Source: Lacipirellula limnantheis (GTDB lineage: Bacteria; Planctomycetota; Planctomycetia; Pirellulales; Lacipirellulaceae). From it: DNA of 64,000 bases. The DNA lies in the NCBI RefSeq assembly GCF_007746075.1, contig NZ_CP036339.1, forward strand, positions 5,795,786-5,859,785. Direction: 5' to 3'. Every line of letters starts with the position of its first letter. The stretch's first letter is position 1. The notes below the pieces were generated by a model. That model was not told where the DNA came from and did not search any database. It saw only the letters and a list, made by a program, of their open reading frames with translations. This document shows, one piece after another, positions 52,903-63,156 of this stretch. Both the position numbers and the translations under genes were made by a program.

Positions 52903-55900
52903 CTATGGCTGTTGCAAGTAACTAAACAGATCGCGTCGCTCTTGCGGAGTGAGTGCTTCCAGAATTCGCTCCGGCATCAGCGAGACTTCGGATTCGGTCA
53001 GTTCCTCGATCTCATCGTTGGGGACGTTGATTCGCTTGTTCTCGGCCGTCAGTACGGTGACGCCGGCGCCCGTCTGATCGGCCAGAATCCCGCCCACCAC
53101 TTGTCCGCTCGTGGTGACGATCACGTGATTGACATATTCGCGGCGAACCACCGCACTTGGGTCAACGATATTGCCTAAAAGGGCCGCCAGATCTTGCCGA
53201 TTGGCCGACGTCAGATCGGGTCCGATCTTCTGGCCCTCGCCGTGAAGCTGGTGGCACACGCCGCAATGCTTCGCGAAAAGCAGCTTGCCGGCTTGGGGAT
53301 CGCCTGCCCCCGCGCGCAAATCGTTGCTGAACCGCCGCATCGTCGAGAGCTTTTCCTCCGAGGAACCGGGGCCGACGTTGCCCCAATGTTTGCGAACGAG
53401 CGCGTCGATGGCATCGGATCGATGGAGCGCCAGACGGCGGAGCTCTTCGATCGCGACTTCAGCTGGCGGTATGGCTTGGTCGTTGACGAGCCGCAGAAAT
53501 TGTTCCGACGACGAGGGTCTCGCGAATAGCACTTCACGCACCTGCCGACGAGACTCGGCTGGTAGGCCGTCATAGATCGACAGCAAGTGCTGCGTAATCT
53601 CCGGCGAATCGAAACCGGCGAGGAGCGCGAGCGCTCCCTCCAATTGTTGCGGTGAGGCCGCGGGCGATACCATCGGCAGCAGCAGTGGGACCAGGTCTGG
53701 TCGACCAAATTCGCGTAGCAGCGCGATCTGCTGCGCATCGAGCGGTGCGGCCGCCGATCCAACCTTTCCCCGCAGGTCGGCATACGCCTGATCATCGCCT
53801 AGTCGCAAGGCAATTTCGAGGAGCGAGGCTTCGTCCCGCCGCGTATGCCACAAGTTGAGCAGGTGGTCACGCAGCGGACCGCTGACCTGCTCAAAGTGAC
53901 GCGTCTGAAGCGCCGGAGCGCCTTCGCCGGGTTGCGCCTGTTGGTCGTAAAGCCCGCCTTGGGTGATCTCTTCGAACCCCTTGGCGCGCTCCGAAAGCCC
54001 CTGCCGAACAGCGTCGTACGCTGCGTCCTGCTGCGCGGCGGGAACCGAGGCCAGCAGTTGATCGCAGGCATCGTAGCCGGCGGCCGAACCGTCCGCCGCC
54101 CAGCGTCGCAGCAAGCGGAGCGAATTAGCAGCTCTGGGGCCTGAAGACCAAGCCTCCTTGCTACTGCACATCTGGAGAAGTTCGGGAATGTCGGACATCG
54201 CCTTCGATTCAATCGCCCACCAGAGGAGCCACGGCACGCGCGGATCGTCGGCGCCGGCGCCGCGCTGCAGCAACTGATCGACAATGGTCAAGCATTGTGG
54301 GCCAGGCAGCCGTTTGGCGGATGCGGCAAGTTGGGCTAGCACTCGGGGGTTGTCTTCCGCCTTCGCGGCATTTAGCAGGGCCTCGAAATCGCGTTCAGAA
54401 ACATCGCGGCGATCTCCCAACAGGCGGATCGCCCAGTAGCGGACGTACTCCGCAGGATGAGCGACAAGCTCCGCCGCTAGCGCGCCGTCGAGGGCGCCGA
54501 CGGCGTTCAGCGCCCACAGACCCTCGAGCGCCAGTTGGGCGTCGTTCGACTGGCGAACCATTTCCTTGAGTTGAGGCACGACAGTCTGGTCGCGGCGATT
54601 CGCCAGTTCGACCCGCGCGCGATCGACCCGCCAACGGTTTGGCGACCTGAGTAGTTCAACAAGCTGAGTCGATGAGAGGGCGGCTAAGTCGATCGGTTCC
54701 GCAGGAGCCTGATCGACGGCTTCAATTCGATAGATTCGTCCGTTGGAGCGGTCCCAGTTCGCATCTGGATCGGGGTGCGCCGTACGTTGGTCAAAGAAGT
54801 CGCTGACGTAGGCCGATCCGTCAGGGCCGATGCAGACGTCGGTCGGACCGCTCCACGCGTCGTGGGTGTTGACTAGCTCGCCGCCGTAGGTTGCACGGAC
54901 GGTGCTGCCGTTAGGCGTTAGATTCCACCACGACACGGTGTGCCCGAGAAAGTTTCCCGCGACGAACGTCCCCTTAAGCCTTTCAGGTAGGGCGCCGCCG
55001 TTGTAGATCGTCCCGCCAGTCGGCGGTCCGCCAGGCGCCTGATCGCATTCTTGCTGCGGGAAGTAATGGTAGGCAAATAAATTGTGGAGCGGGCCGTGCT
55101 TGCCAAAGCTTTTGTAGAAGTACCCCCCTTGCACCGCATGAACGAACGGTCCGCCGTTGGTCGAATAGAAAAGCTCGCCGTTGGCGTCGAAGGTCAGCCC
55201 ATAGCAGTTAAGCCCCCCCTCGCAAAAGAGTTCAAACTCTTTGGAGAGCGGATGGTAGCGCCAACAGCCCTGTTGAAACTCCAGTCCATTGATGCGGCAG
55301 GTCGTCGTGCTGCCGTTCACGCCGTAGAGCCAACCGTCAGGCCCCCAAGTGAGATGATTGGCCATCGACTGGGCGTCTTCCATGCCGAAGCCTGTAAGCA
55401 GCACCTCGGGGTCGCCGTCGGGAACGTCGTCTCGGTTTTTATCGGGGTAGAACAGCAAATAAGGGGGTTGCAGGACATAGACGCCGCCGTGCCCAAACTC
55501 CACGCCCGTCGCGAGATTGAGGCCGTAGACAAAATCTTTTGCCGCGTCGGCGTGACCGTCGCCATCGTGGTCAGTGAGGATGGTGATGCGATCCGCACCT
55601 TTGGGACCGCGCGGCGGCGGCTCGGGAACTCGATCGTAAACCGTTCGCGACCAGCGATCGACTTTGACGCGTTGGAGGCCTGCGGGGTTCGGGTACTGCA
55701 GATATTGAATCGTCCAGACCCGTCCGCGGTCGTCGCATTTGACGAAGATCGCTTGTCGGACCTCGGGTTCGCTGGCAAATAATTTGACGCGGACGCCGTC
55801 AAGCGCCGTGATGTGCTCTTCAGCTTCAGTCGGATCAAATCCTTGTCCGTGTGAAGCACTCTGCAACGAGAGGGCGACGAGAAGAATCAGGATCTCAAAT

Positions 55901-55911
55901 CGACTGCTCAT
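52903..55911 (-). CDS. PVC-type heme-binding CxxCH protein with dehydrogenase-like propeller and HEAT repeats
   Basis: A 1002-residue exported protein. Residues about 25-420 are the membrane-bound dehydrogenase-type propeller of the TIGR02604 family (HITALDGVRVKLFASEPEV, HLTWGPDGWLYGVNGST, WSGPTDVCIGPDGSAYVSDF). Residues about 430-820 are HEAT-like helical repeats. The C-terminal cytochrome (TIGR02603-like) has CGVCH at 883-887. This three-part layout is typical of planctomycetes and verrucomicrobia and is proposed to oxidise sugars with heme electron transfer. Its start overlaps the stop of the upstream esterase gene (ATGA). Confidence 0.92.
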   Translation of the reverse strand: MSSRFEILILLVALSLQSASHGQGFDPTEAEEHITALDGVRVKLFASEPEVRQAIFVKCDDRGRVWTIQYLQYPNPAGLQRVKVDRWSRTVYDRVPEPPPRGPKGADRITILTDHDGDGHADAAKDFVYGLNLATGVEFGHGGVYVLQPPYLLFYPDKNRDDVPDGDPEVLLTGFGMEDAQSMANHLTWGPDGWLYGVNGSTTTCRINGLEFQQGCWRYHPLSKEFELFCEGGLNCYGLTFDANGELFYSTNGGPFVHAVQGGYFYKSFGKHGPLHNLFAYHYFPQQECDQAPGGPPTGGTIYNGGALPERLKGTFVAGNFLGHTVSWWNLTPNGSTVRATYGGELVNTHDAWSGPTDVCIGPDGSAYVSDFFDQRTAHPDPDANWDRSNGRIYRIEAVDQAPAEPIDLAALSSTQLVELLRSPNRWRVDRARVELANRRDQTVVPQLKEMVRQSNDAQLALEGLWALNAVGALDGALAAELVAHPAEYVRYWAIRLLGDRRDVSERDFEALLNAAKAEDNPRVLAQLAASAKRLPGPQCLTIVDQLLQRGAGADDPRVPWLLWWAIESKAMSDIPELLQMCSSKEAWSSGPRAANSLRLLRRWAADGSAAGYDACDQLLASVPAAQQDAAYDAVRQGLSERAKGFEEITQGGLYDQQAQPGEGAPALQTRHFEQVSGPLRDHLLNLWHTRRDEASLLEIALRLGDDQAYADLRGKVGSAAAPLDAQQIALLREFGRPDLVPLLLPMVSPAASPQQLEGALALLAGFDSPEITQHLLSIYDGLPAESRRQVREVLFARPSSSEQFLRLVNDQAIPPAEVAIEELRRLALHRSDAIDALVRKHWGNVGPGSSEEKLSTMRRFSNDLRAGAGDPQAGKLLFAKHCGVCHQLHGEGQKIGPDLTSANRQDLAALLGNIVDPSAVVRREYVNHVIVTTSGQVVGGILADQTGAGVTVLTAENKRINVPNDEIEELTESEVSLMPERILEALTPQERRDLFSYLQQP

Positions 55912-57722
55912 GGCTCCGTGTTTCGCTTTCCGATCACTGCATCGATGAATTCGTAAGCCGCCTCGCGACTTTCGCTGGGGAAGTCGTGTTCCGCATCCGG
56001 ATAAACGGCGGCCAGTCGGTCCTGAGCGCCCAAAAGCGCGTAGATGGGAGCAGCCGCCGCCATCGTCTCGCGCACGCCGACGACGTCGAAATTGGAGTCT
56101 CGCAGCGGCGCAACAACGAAAACGCCTCGGGGAGCGATCGCGGTGATGATCTCCGGGAAGTCAAACGGCATTTTTTGCGGGCAGAGGCCATACTCCGACG
56201 CGATGCGCGGCATGTACCGCGGACCTGACCAGCCGGTGAGATCGCCGCCCATGTAGCGTGCGAACCGGGTAAATCCGCAGCAGGTGACCACTGCTTTGAG
56301 CCGATCATCGAACAAGGCGGTGAAGAGGCCGTTGTGACCGCCGAGCGAATGCCCGATGCAGCCGATGCGTTCCGGGTCCACCTCGGGAAGCGACTGCAGC
56401 ACGTCGATTGCGCGGGTATTGTCGTAGATCGCCTTCATCGACCCGCTGACGTACTCATCAGCTTCAAAATCGTAACCGTACTCTCCAAGGGAAGGATAGT
56501 CTGGCGCGAGAGTCACGTAGCCGCGCCGAGTCAATTCCAAGGCGTAGTGAAGACTGGGGCGATCAGCCAATCCGACAGGTTGATCCTTCCCGGGAGTCGT
56601 CGTTTGATGGAGGCAGAGAACGGCTGGAAGCGAATGACGCTCCGCTGGGGCAACGGTCTTCGGGAGGAGCAGCCAAGCGGTGACGCGCTGATCGGATCGA
56701 TCGGTATGGTAGGCGATTTTGCGACGAATGTAGTCATCTTCAACAATCTCTTCGAGCACCTCGACGTCCAGGGGCTGGGCAATGGCTGGTCGTGGAAACG
56801 TCCCCATGACTTCCTCGACGGCAGCGACGATTTGTTTGCGCCGCTGGTCCCAGTCCGCCGGCGCCTTGATCGCGACGCGCTGACCGGCGTCGTCAATCAG
56901 GTAGGTCAGATCGAGACGATCGCCGTACCTGGAATTCGAGCGATCGATAGCGTTGGTTTCTTCGCTGAACGTGAGCGTGCCGAAGCGATGCGGCGCGTGG
57001 AAGGCGGGCGTCGGCGAGTCGACGGCGGACCACTGACTGTACTGCTGATTCACCTCTCCGCCATGTCGATTGAAGTTAGCCCGCCACTCAGTTCCTTCCT
57101 CTGGCGGATACTCCGCCATAAACTCCCGAAAGTTAGCGAGCGGGATCACTGTTTCCGTGACCCAGCAGCGATCCTCGTCAGAGTCGTCGTTGACCGTGCC
57201 TTCCGTCTGGCCTTTGACCTGAACGCCATCGGCGTTCCATTCCACGCGGCCTCCTTCCGCGCCGTTGGGCCGGTGTCCGTCGACGTAGCCGCCCAGAACG
57301 TTCCACTCGACGTTGAAGTACCGCTTTGGCAGCGAAGCGTCTGGCGAAACCATGATCTCGATGCAATCGTCCTGCGCGACTGCGCCGTCATGCTCGGCGG
57401 CGCGGGCCGCGATATGACGATCGTCGCAGACGCAGCCGATGTACAGGTTCTCGGCGTCCCAGAGTAGTTTGACGACTGAGTTCTCGCGGGCTCCCTCCTT
57501 GAACCACGGAAATTGGAATTCGCCAATCGACGTTGCGTTACGCCAGTCTGCTTCGTCGAGGCGCCCGTCAATCACAATCGGTTGGGATGCGCGGTAGATG
57601 ACAGAACTTGGCAGAGCTCCACGCTCTGCCGCTATGCTGGCTGCTTGCGAACTGCAGATGATGCATAGCACCCTCAGCAGCGTGCCAATCCGCATCGCAA
57701 GTATTGTGCGGAGACGCATCAT
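55908..57722 (-). CDS. Exported CBM9-like domain fused to an alpha/beta hydrolase
   Basis: A 604-residue protein with a signal segment (IGTLLRVLCIICSSQAASIA). Residues about 45-260 form a CBM9-like carbohydrate-binding domain (QPIVIDGRLDEADWRNA; LLWDAENLYIGCVCDDRHIA). Residues about 290-600 are an esterase-type alpha/beta hydrolase with nucleophile elbow GHSLGGHNGL, catalytic acid region APLRDSNFDVVG and a final DAEHDFPSESREAAYEF with the catalytic His. It may remove ester groups such as acetyl from a polysaccharide. Both ends overlap neighbouring genes by four bases (ATGA), so it is translationally coupled in the operon. Confidence 0.85.
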   Translation of the reverse strand: MMRLRTILAMRIGTLLRVLCIICSSQAASIAAERGALPSSVIYRASQPIVIDGRLDEADWRNATSIGEFQFPWFKEGARENSVVKLLWDAENLYIGCVCDDRHIAARAAEHDGAVAQDDCIEIMVSPDASLPKRYFNVEWNVLGGYVDGHRPNGAEGGRVEWNADGVQVKGQTEGTVNDDSDEDRCWVTETVIPLANFREFMAEYPPEEGTEWRANFNRHGGEVNQQYSQWSAVDSPTPAFHAPHRFGTLTFSEETNAIDRSNSRYGDRLDLTYLIDDAGQRVAIKAPADWDQRRKQIVAAVEEVMGTFPRPAIAQPLDVEVLEEIVEDDYIRRKIAYHTDRSDQRVTAWLLLPKTVAPAERHSLPAVLCLHQTTTPGKDQPVGLADRPSLHYALELTRRGYVTLAPDYPSLGEYGYDFEADEYVSGSMKAIYDNTRAIDVLQSLPEVDPERIGCIGHSLGGHNGLFTALFDDRLKAVVTCCGFTRFARYMGGDLTGWSGPRYMPRIASEYGLCPQKMPFDFPEIITAIAPRGVFVVAPLRDSNFDVVGVRETMAAAAPIYALLGAQDRLAAVYPDAEHDFPSESREAAYEFIDAVIGKRNTEP

Positions 57723-60700
57723 TCCAAGCCGTAAGCCTCATCAAGTTCGACGCCGAGCAGGAATTCGTCGGCATCCGCTGTCGAGCCGGCCCAGGCGTGC
57801 CAATCCTCTAAAGCCGCATCGGAAATCGCGTGCGTCTTCGTGTTAGGGGACGGAATGACGCCCTCTGCACGATCGCTATCAGTGCCGCCAACAGATTTCA
57901 TCTTTCGCTGCGTCTGGACGAGGAATTCGTCGAAAACAAGCGCCAGCGGAGACTCGTTTTGCTCTGACTCTCCAGGGGCTAATTGCAGCCCTACTAGTCC
58001 TTGGAGCCAGCTGACGTTCGCCGTAGTCGGCATCCTTAGCGACTCTTGGGCCACAGGGATGCTTTCATTCGACTCAATGACGTCACTTGCAACTGTTATG
58101 CTCAGCGCTGACGACGCCAACGCCGCTGCGGGTGTGCCAATGCCGTACACCATCCCGCTTGTCGAAACGACGACGATCTCCAGCAGGCCGTCGCCATTGG
58201 CATCGGCCAGAACGGGCGAACCGAGATATCCATTATCTGGCGTGAAGGTCCATTCGATGGATCCAGATGTGCCGCCGGGATTGGCGCCGACGACATAGAG
58301 CGTGCCGTTGATGGCGAAAATCGACTCGACTCGGCCGTCATTGTCGACGTCCCCGGAGATCGAAAGCGTCGGCGTATCGGTATAGGCGCCGCCGACCGGT
58401 GCATGGGCCCGTCCAGGCAAGTTGACCGTCCACAGTAGTGCGCCAGTCTTGGCGTCATAGGCATGAAACCGCGATTGAGTGTCGACCCCCGGCGCCGAAG
58501 GATGCCCCACGCTGAGCAGATCAAGGTCTCCGTCGCCGTCGACGTCGCCGACCCCTTGGATAAACCCTGGCGTGTTGTCATAGATGAATGGCGTGTGCCA
58601 GACGTCCACCCCCGATTTTGTCATCAGGCCAAGCTGCGAGTATCCCCCCGCGAACAGAATCGAATCTGTTTGGTTGTTCATGAAGTCGGCGACGATGGGA
58701 GTGCCGTAGAGCGGAGATCCGCCGGCAAAAACGCCCCCATTGTAAATCGAGCGATCGATCAGATTGTCACCGTCGCCGTCGACGACGTAGAACATATCGG
58801 GATGCACATTGACGGCCTCATCAAGGCCGTCTCCATCCCAGTCGTACACGACCATCTGCGCTTCGCCGGCGTTTCGCAGCACGGGGCTGCTCCCGACGGA
58901 GTTACCATAGGAGCGAGTCCACACGAGCGATCCGTTGCGGCCGTCGAGCAACTGAAACTCGCCTGTGCCGCCGCTGCCGCGCATCAATTGCACGAGGACG
59001 TCTTCGTACTCCGTGCTGCGGAAATGGCCGGTGCGCCATAGCGTTAGTCCCGGCTGATTCCACTGGCGCGTCCCTCCCGGCACATCGAAATCATGCGTCC
59101 ATACGGCCGTACCGTTGGACGCAGCAGCCACTAACCTGGCCTGTCCAGCCGGTCCTTCGGCGGCGAATAGCGTTTCCAGCTTGCCGTCGCCGTTCACGTC
59201 TGCGAGCGCGGCGCCGCTGTATTCATGCTGGCCTTGAAATTGCGTCGCTCCCGTAAAGCCGCCAATCCCTGGTTGGCTCCAAACTCGATCGACGGAGCCG
59301 TCCAGATTGGGTTGCAGCGCAACCATCGACTGCGAGCCGCCTTGGACGACAACCGTCGGCGCGCTTGTGGGACCATCGAGTCGCCCCACAACGACGCTTG
59401 AACGCGGCGGCGCTCCCTTTTGCGAGGTAACTGGATTGCCGAAGAAGCCGGTCAACTCGACGGCGTTGGGTGCGCGGGCGCCGACGTGAGTCCGCCATGA
59501 TTCCAAGTCGCCGGCGTCTACCACGCCGTTGCCGTTGCCGTCGGCGCCGGCGCCCGGGACGACCGAAAGTCCCAGTTGGCGCTGCCAGCTGAGGAAGTCG
59601 TTGCCGTCGACGACGCCGCTACCGTCATAGTCTCCAGTGGCCAGTCCGGCAGTTCCGAGAAACTCCGTGGAGAACAAGACGCTCGCCTGCCCGGAAGAGG
59701 CTTGCCTCACGGCCGTAACGCTCAAGTTAACCCCAGTTGCCCCGCCGATCGCCGTCGCTCCGCCTGTTCCGGTAAGTTGCCACGCCGTGATCTCCGTCGT
59801 CGCGGCCTGCGCGTCGAGTGACCGACGAGTGAAGAACGTCTCGGGCTGACCGGCGGCCAATCGTCCCGTGAGCAAATCGCTTTTGCCGGTCGAGGTTGCG
59901 CTGTTGACGTTGAGCGGAAAATCAGCCAAGTCTGCGCGGACGAACGCAGCATCTGGCTGGCTCCAGAGCGTGGCAAATCCAGCTCCGGTCCAATCCAGAA
60001 TTTGGACCGTCGATGCCGCCGGTATCAACGCTCCGTCAGTCGCTTGGACGAACAGTTCAAAATCGCCGTCGCCGTTGACGTCTCTCGCACCCTCAATCAC
60101 GCGATCAATCAGATTGTACAGGATCGCGCCATTGGCCGAATCGAACACGAGGAGGTGCCAACGCTGATCACCGGTCTCGTTATAAATGGAGGTGATGATC
60201 TCCGGTCGACCATCCCCCGTGACGTCGCGGACGGGGAACGCCATGGGGCGGTGGCTGGTTTGCTTGCCTGCGAGTCGCGGGTCGAAGACGTGAGTCCATA
60301 GCTGGACGAGGTTGCCGCTGCCGTTCCAGCCCATCACGCTAATGTAGTCCTGGAAATCGCCGATCACGACGAGTTCCTGCCGCGCGTCGCCAGTTAGGTT
60401 ATAAGCTCCGAGCCAGCCATACCCGCGCCCCGACTCATTGGCAGCAGGCTTGTAGACGCCAGTCCGCTCCAGAGCGCCGGTATTGATGTTAAGGATATAG
60501 AGGCTGGTCCACGGCACGACCGCCACTTCATTGACGCCGTCGTTGTCAAAATCCCCAACCGTCAGATTAGGGATGCCAAACATCGATGGAATCTGGGCCG
60601 ATTGCCACTGCTGAACCCAGGCGCCGTTCTGAAAGACGGAGAGTCGAATCACTCCCTGACCGAAGGTCGGATCGAAGACCTCGCCCTCGATCTTTTCCAT

Positions 60701-61834
60701 CAGCCCGTTGCCCGGGATGAAATCACCCACGCGACGGATTGACGATGTCGCCTGCGCGACGAGCGTCCCGTTCCCAGCTAGATCAAAATAGGGCCCGCCG
60801 ATGCCCCACGACGCAGTCTCGGCGGCCGACATGGCAAGCGTCGCCGTTGGGATTGGGACGACGTCGGCGCCGCTTGCGGGAGCAGCCGCGACCAGAGCGG
60901 ACTGTGAGCCAATATACTCCGACCACAGAATTTCAGGAGATGCCAATACATTTTGCGCTACAGTCGCCTCGCCCGTCAGGCGCTTGTTGCCGCGATGCTG
61001 ATACCATTGCAAGAGGTCCGTCGGTTCGCCGCTGGGAGGCGTCCAGGGTTCAGGCGATGCTGCGGCGTTGACGACGGTGATGTTATCGACGTAGACCGGC
61101 GCCGAACTCGCTGGGTAGGCGCCGAAAAACCCCATCATATTGACGCCGGTAGCGCCCGCTCGCCACGGCCGGTTGGGACTCCCGCCGGCGTTGACGAGCG
61201 TCCCATTGACTGTCAGCCGATACGTCTGCGTCGCTCCATCTAAATCGTACCGCAGGTGCAGCAGCGAGTTTGGCGTGATCGACGCGAGAAACGTTCCTGT
61301 ATTGTCGTCGAGGATAAATCCCTGAGGCGCGCCAGGATTAATGCGAAAGCTGTTCCAGATAGTCGTATCGTTGACGGTCGTCGGGGCCGTGCGCCCAGCG
61401 CCGCCGTAGCCCAACCGGAAATCGAGAAACGTCCAATCCCTGGAGCCCGCCGGCGGCAAGTATACGTCGAACTCAACTGTGCCCGTTTGAAAGGCGTGCG
61501 GGTCGTCCGAGAATTCTGAGCGCCAGCTAACGATCGGCTGTGCGGCGCCGACGTCGTCAATTACGAGGGATTTGTTGGCGGCGCCGCCGAAGGGCGCGGA
61601 GTAAGCGCCGCCCGGGCCAGCCACCTGAATAAATGACTCCGGCCCAACAGCATTCCAAAACTGATCAGCGCTGTTCGGTTGAGCGCCGACGACATCGTCT
61701 TGAAAGTCCTCGCTCAGAATCGTGACGCTCAGCGCGAGACGAGACTCAAGCAACTCAAACTGGCTGGGTCGTGAGCGCGACGACTCTCGGCATGCGGTTC
61801 GACGAGTCGCTTGATCTGCGTTCTTGGGAAACAT
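57719..61834 (-). CDS. Giant FG-GAP/VCBS repeat protein with LEPR-XLL-type N-terminus
   Basis: A 1371-residue protein. The N-terminus has Arg-rich residues and then FELLESRLALS, the LEPR-XLL-type motif of large planctomycete secreted proteins in place of a signal peptide. Residues about 40-255 are a lectin-like domain (FQDDVVGAQPNSADQFW ... VYVDNITVV) homologous to the next two upstream genes. FG-GAP calcium repeats follow (VGDFDNDGVNEVAVV, VRDVTGDGRPEIITS, VGDVDGDGDLDLLSV), with a dockerin-like pair at about 745-790. There is no PEP-CTERM; the C-terminus reads SDAALEDWHAW and may be a distinct sorting end. Probably a surface or extracellular glycan-binding protein. Confidence 0.88.
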   Translation of the reverse strand: MFPKNADQATRRTACRESSRSRPSQFELLESRLALSVTILSEDFQDDVVGAQPNSADQFWNAVGPESFIQVAGPGGAYSAPFGGAANKSLVIDDVGAAQPIVSWRSEFSDDPHAFQTGTVEFDVYLPPAGSRDWTFLDFRLGYGGAGRTAPTTVNDTTIWNSFRINPGAPQGFILDDNTGTFLASITPNSLLHLRYDLDGATQTYRLTVNGTLVNAGGSPNRPWRAGATGVNMMGFFGAYPASSAPVYVDNITVVNAAASPEPWTPPSGEPTDLLQWYQHRGNKRLTGEATVAQNVLASPEILWSEYIGSQSALVAAAPASGADVVPIPTATLAMSAAETASWGIGGPYFDLAGNGTLVAQATSSIRRVGDFIPGNGLMEKIEGEVFDPTFGQGVIRLSVFQNGAWVQQWQSAQIPSMFGIPNLTVGDFDNDGVNEVAVVPWTSLYILNINTGALERTGVYKPAANESGRGYGWLGAYNLTGDARQELVVIGDFQDYISVMGWNGSGNLVQLWTHVFDPRLAGKQTSHRPMAFPVRDVTGDGRPEIITSIYNETGDQRWHLLVFDSANGAILYNLIDRVIEGARDVNGDGDFELFVQATDGALIPAASTVQILDWTGAGFATLWSQPDAAFVRADLADFPLNVNSATSTGKSDLLTGRLAAGQPETFFTRRSLDAQAATTEITAWQLTGTGGATAIGGATGVNLSVTAVRQASSGQASVLFSTEFLGTAGLATGDYDGSGVVDGNDFLSWQRQLGLSVVPGAGADGNGNGVVDAGDLESWRTHVGARAPNAVELTGFFGNPVTSQKGAPPRSSVVVGRLDGPTSAPTVVVQGGSQSMVALQPNLDGSVDRVWSQPGIGGFTGATQFQGQHEYSGAALADVNGDGKLETLFAAEGPAGQARLVAAASNGTAVWTHDFDVPGGTRQWNQPGLTLWRTGHFRSTEYEDVLVQLMRGSGGTGEFQLLDGRNGSLVWTRSYGNSVGSSPVLRNAGEAQMVVYDWDGDGLDEAVNVHPDMFYVVDGDGDNLIDRSIYNGGVFAGGSPLYGTPIVADFMNNQTDSILFAGGYSQLGLMTKSGVDVWHTPFIYDNTPGFIQGVGDVDGDGDLDLLSVGHPSAPGVDTQSRFHAYDAKTGALLWTVNLPGRAHAPVGGAYTDTPTLSISGDVDNDGRVESIFAINGTLYVVGANPGGTSGSIEWTFTPDNGYLGSPVLADANGDGLLEIVVVSTSGMVYGIGTPAAALASSALSITVASDVIESNESIPVAQESLRMPTTANVSWLQGLVGLQLAPGESEQNESPLALVFDEFLVQTQRKMKSVGGTDSDRAEGVIPSPNTKTHAISDAALEDWHAWAGSTADADEFLLGVELDEAYGLE

Positions 61835-61882
61835 GCGAAACTGCTACTACTAATACTATTGAGGCGGCCGTTGTGATGAGCG

Positions 61883-63076
61883 TTAAGCAGCGAGAACCAG
61901 TGCGCGGCGGCGCCTGCAAGCAGCCGAGATTGCCGTGAGAACAAATACCGTCGGCAGCGCCAACGCTGGTTCGGGCACGACTGAGCTCGTCGGCCGTGCC
62001 GCAGGGCTGCCGAAACCCTCTCGCCAAACGGCCAAGTCGCCGGCGCCGATCTGCCCATCGCCATCGCCATCGGCGCCAGTTCCAGCCGCCGGCATTTCGG
62101 CAAACGTCCGTTGCCAGACAAGAAAGTCAGCTCCATCGACGGCCAGGTCGCCGTTGTAATCGCCATTTCCCAAGGGCGGCAGGTCGTTGTTGATGACTAC
62201 CAAGTTGTCGATATAAGCGTTCGACGCGCCGCCCGAGAAAAAAGCGCTGGCATCGGAGTAGAACGCGAGAATATTAATGCCCGGCGCCCCCGGAACCCAA
62301 TAGTTTGACGACTCGCCGGTTTGCGACCACGTGATCGGAGCACCGTTGATCTTGATTCCGTAACGCTCGGTCGTCGGCGTGCCGTCGCCATCGTCAATCT
62401 CAATGGCGACGTGAAATGGTCGATCGGGACCGAAGAGGTCGTCGCTCCCGTCAGTAAACGTCGGCTCGAATCCGATCGAATAGCGTCCGCCGGCGTCGAC
62501 GATCTGGTCTCTCGGTTCGGGCTCGCCGAAAATGTTCTGAATGCGAAAGTTGGGCCACACCGTCACGTCGCCGACCGACGTAACTTCCGATCGATCGGGA
62601 CCGCCAAAGCCAGCCCGTACCTCAAAAAACGACCAGAACTTTCCACCCGGCGCTCCCAAGACTGGAAGCGGCTTCTCCATCCAAGCGTCAAACTCAATGA
62701 CGCCATTACGGAACGCGGTCGGATCGTCGCCGAAAATCGAAGTCCACGCAATTCGCGACTGCGTGGCGCTATTGGGATTGTGAATCACCAGACTTTGGTT
62801 CCCGGGACCAAACGGGTCGGCAAAGGCTCCACCGGTGACAACAATCCGGGCAGGTTCGGTCGCCGGATTGACGAAAGAAACGTAACCAACTTGGTAGTGG
62901 TCGGCGCTGGCCGGTTGGGCGTCAGGCTGATCGCTTTCGAAGTCTTCGCGAAGGATCACCCTGGCGCCTGCGGCACGGTTTGTATCGAGCAGTCCCGCCG
63001 AACATGACGTGAATGCGAATAGAGCTGCCAACAGACTCCCGAACTTACTGCCCAAGAGGCTCGTTCGTTTGTTCAT
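61883..63076 (-). CDS. PEP-CTERM lectin-like protein with dockerin-like repeat
   Basis: A 397-residue protein with a signal peptide (GSLLAALFAFTSCSAGLL). A lectin-like domain of about 250 residues (REDFESDQPDAQPASADHY ... NAYIDNLVVINND) is followed by a dockerin-like pair (YNGDLAVDGADFLVWQ, GDGDGQIGAGDLAVW) and a PEP-CTERM tail (VPEPALALPTVFVLTAISAA, then RRRRA). It is a close tandem paralogue of the next upstream gene. Likely binds calcium and carbohydrate at the cell surface. Confidence 0.88.
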   Translation of the reverse strand: MNKRTSLLGSKFGSLLAALFAFTSCSAGLLDTNRAAGARVILREDFESDQPDAQPASADHYQVGYVSFVNPATEPARIVVTGGAFADPFGPGNQSLVIHNPNSATQSRIAWTSIFGDDPTAFRNGVIEFDAWMEKPLPVLGAPGGKFWSFFEVRAGFGGPDRSEVTSVGDVTVWPNFRIQNIFGEPEPRDQIVDAGGRYSIGFEPTFTDGSDDLFGPDRPFHVAIEIDDGDGTPTTERYGIKINGAPITWSQTGESSNYWVPGAPGINILAFYSDASAFFSGGASNAYIDNLVVINNDLPPLGNGDYNGDLAVDGADFLVWQRTFAEMPAAGTGADGDGDGQIGAGDLAVWREGFGSPAARPTSSVVPEPALALPTVFVLTAISAACRRRRALVLAA

Positions 63077-63156
63077 TTCAACAGGCTCCGGGTCCTCATA
63101 CGGCCGAGCGATTCCAAATCATTGCCATCAGGGCAGAGAACGTAGGTCGCCAGTCG

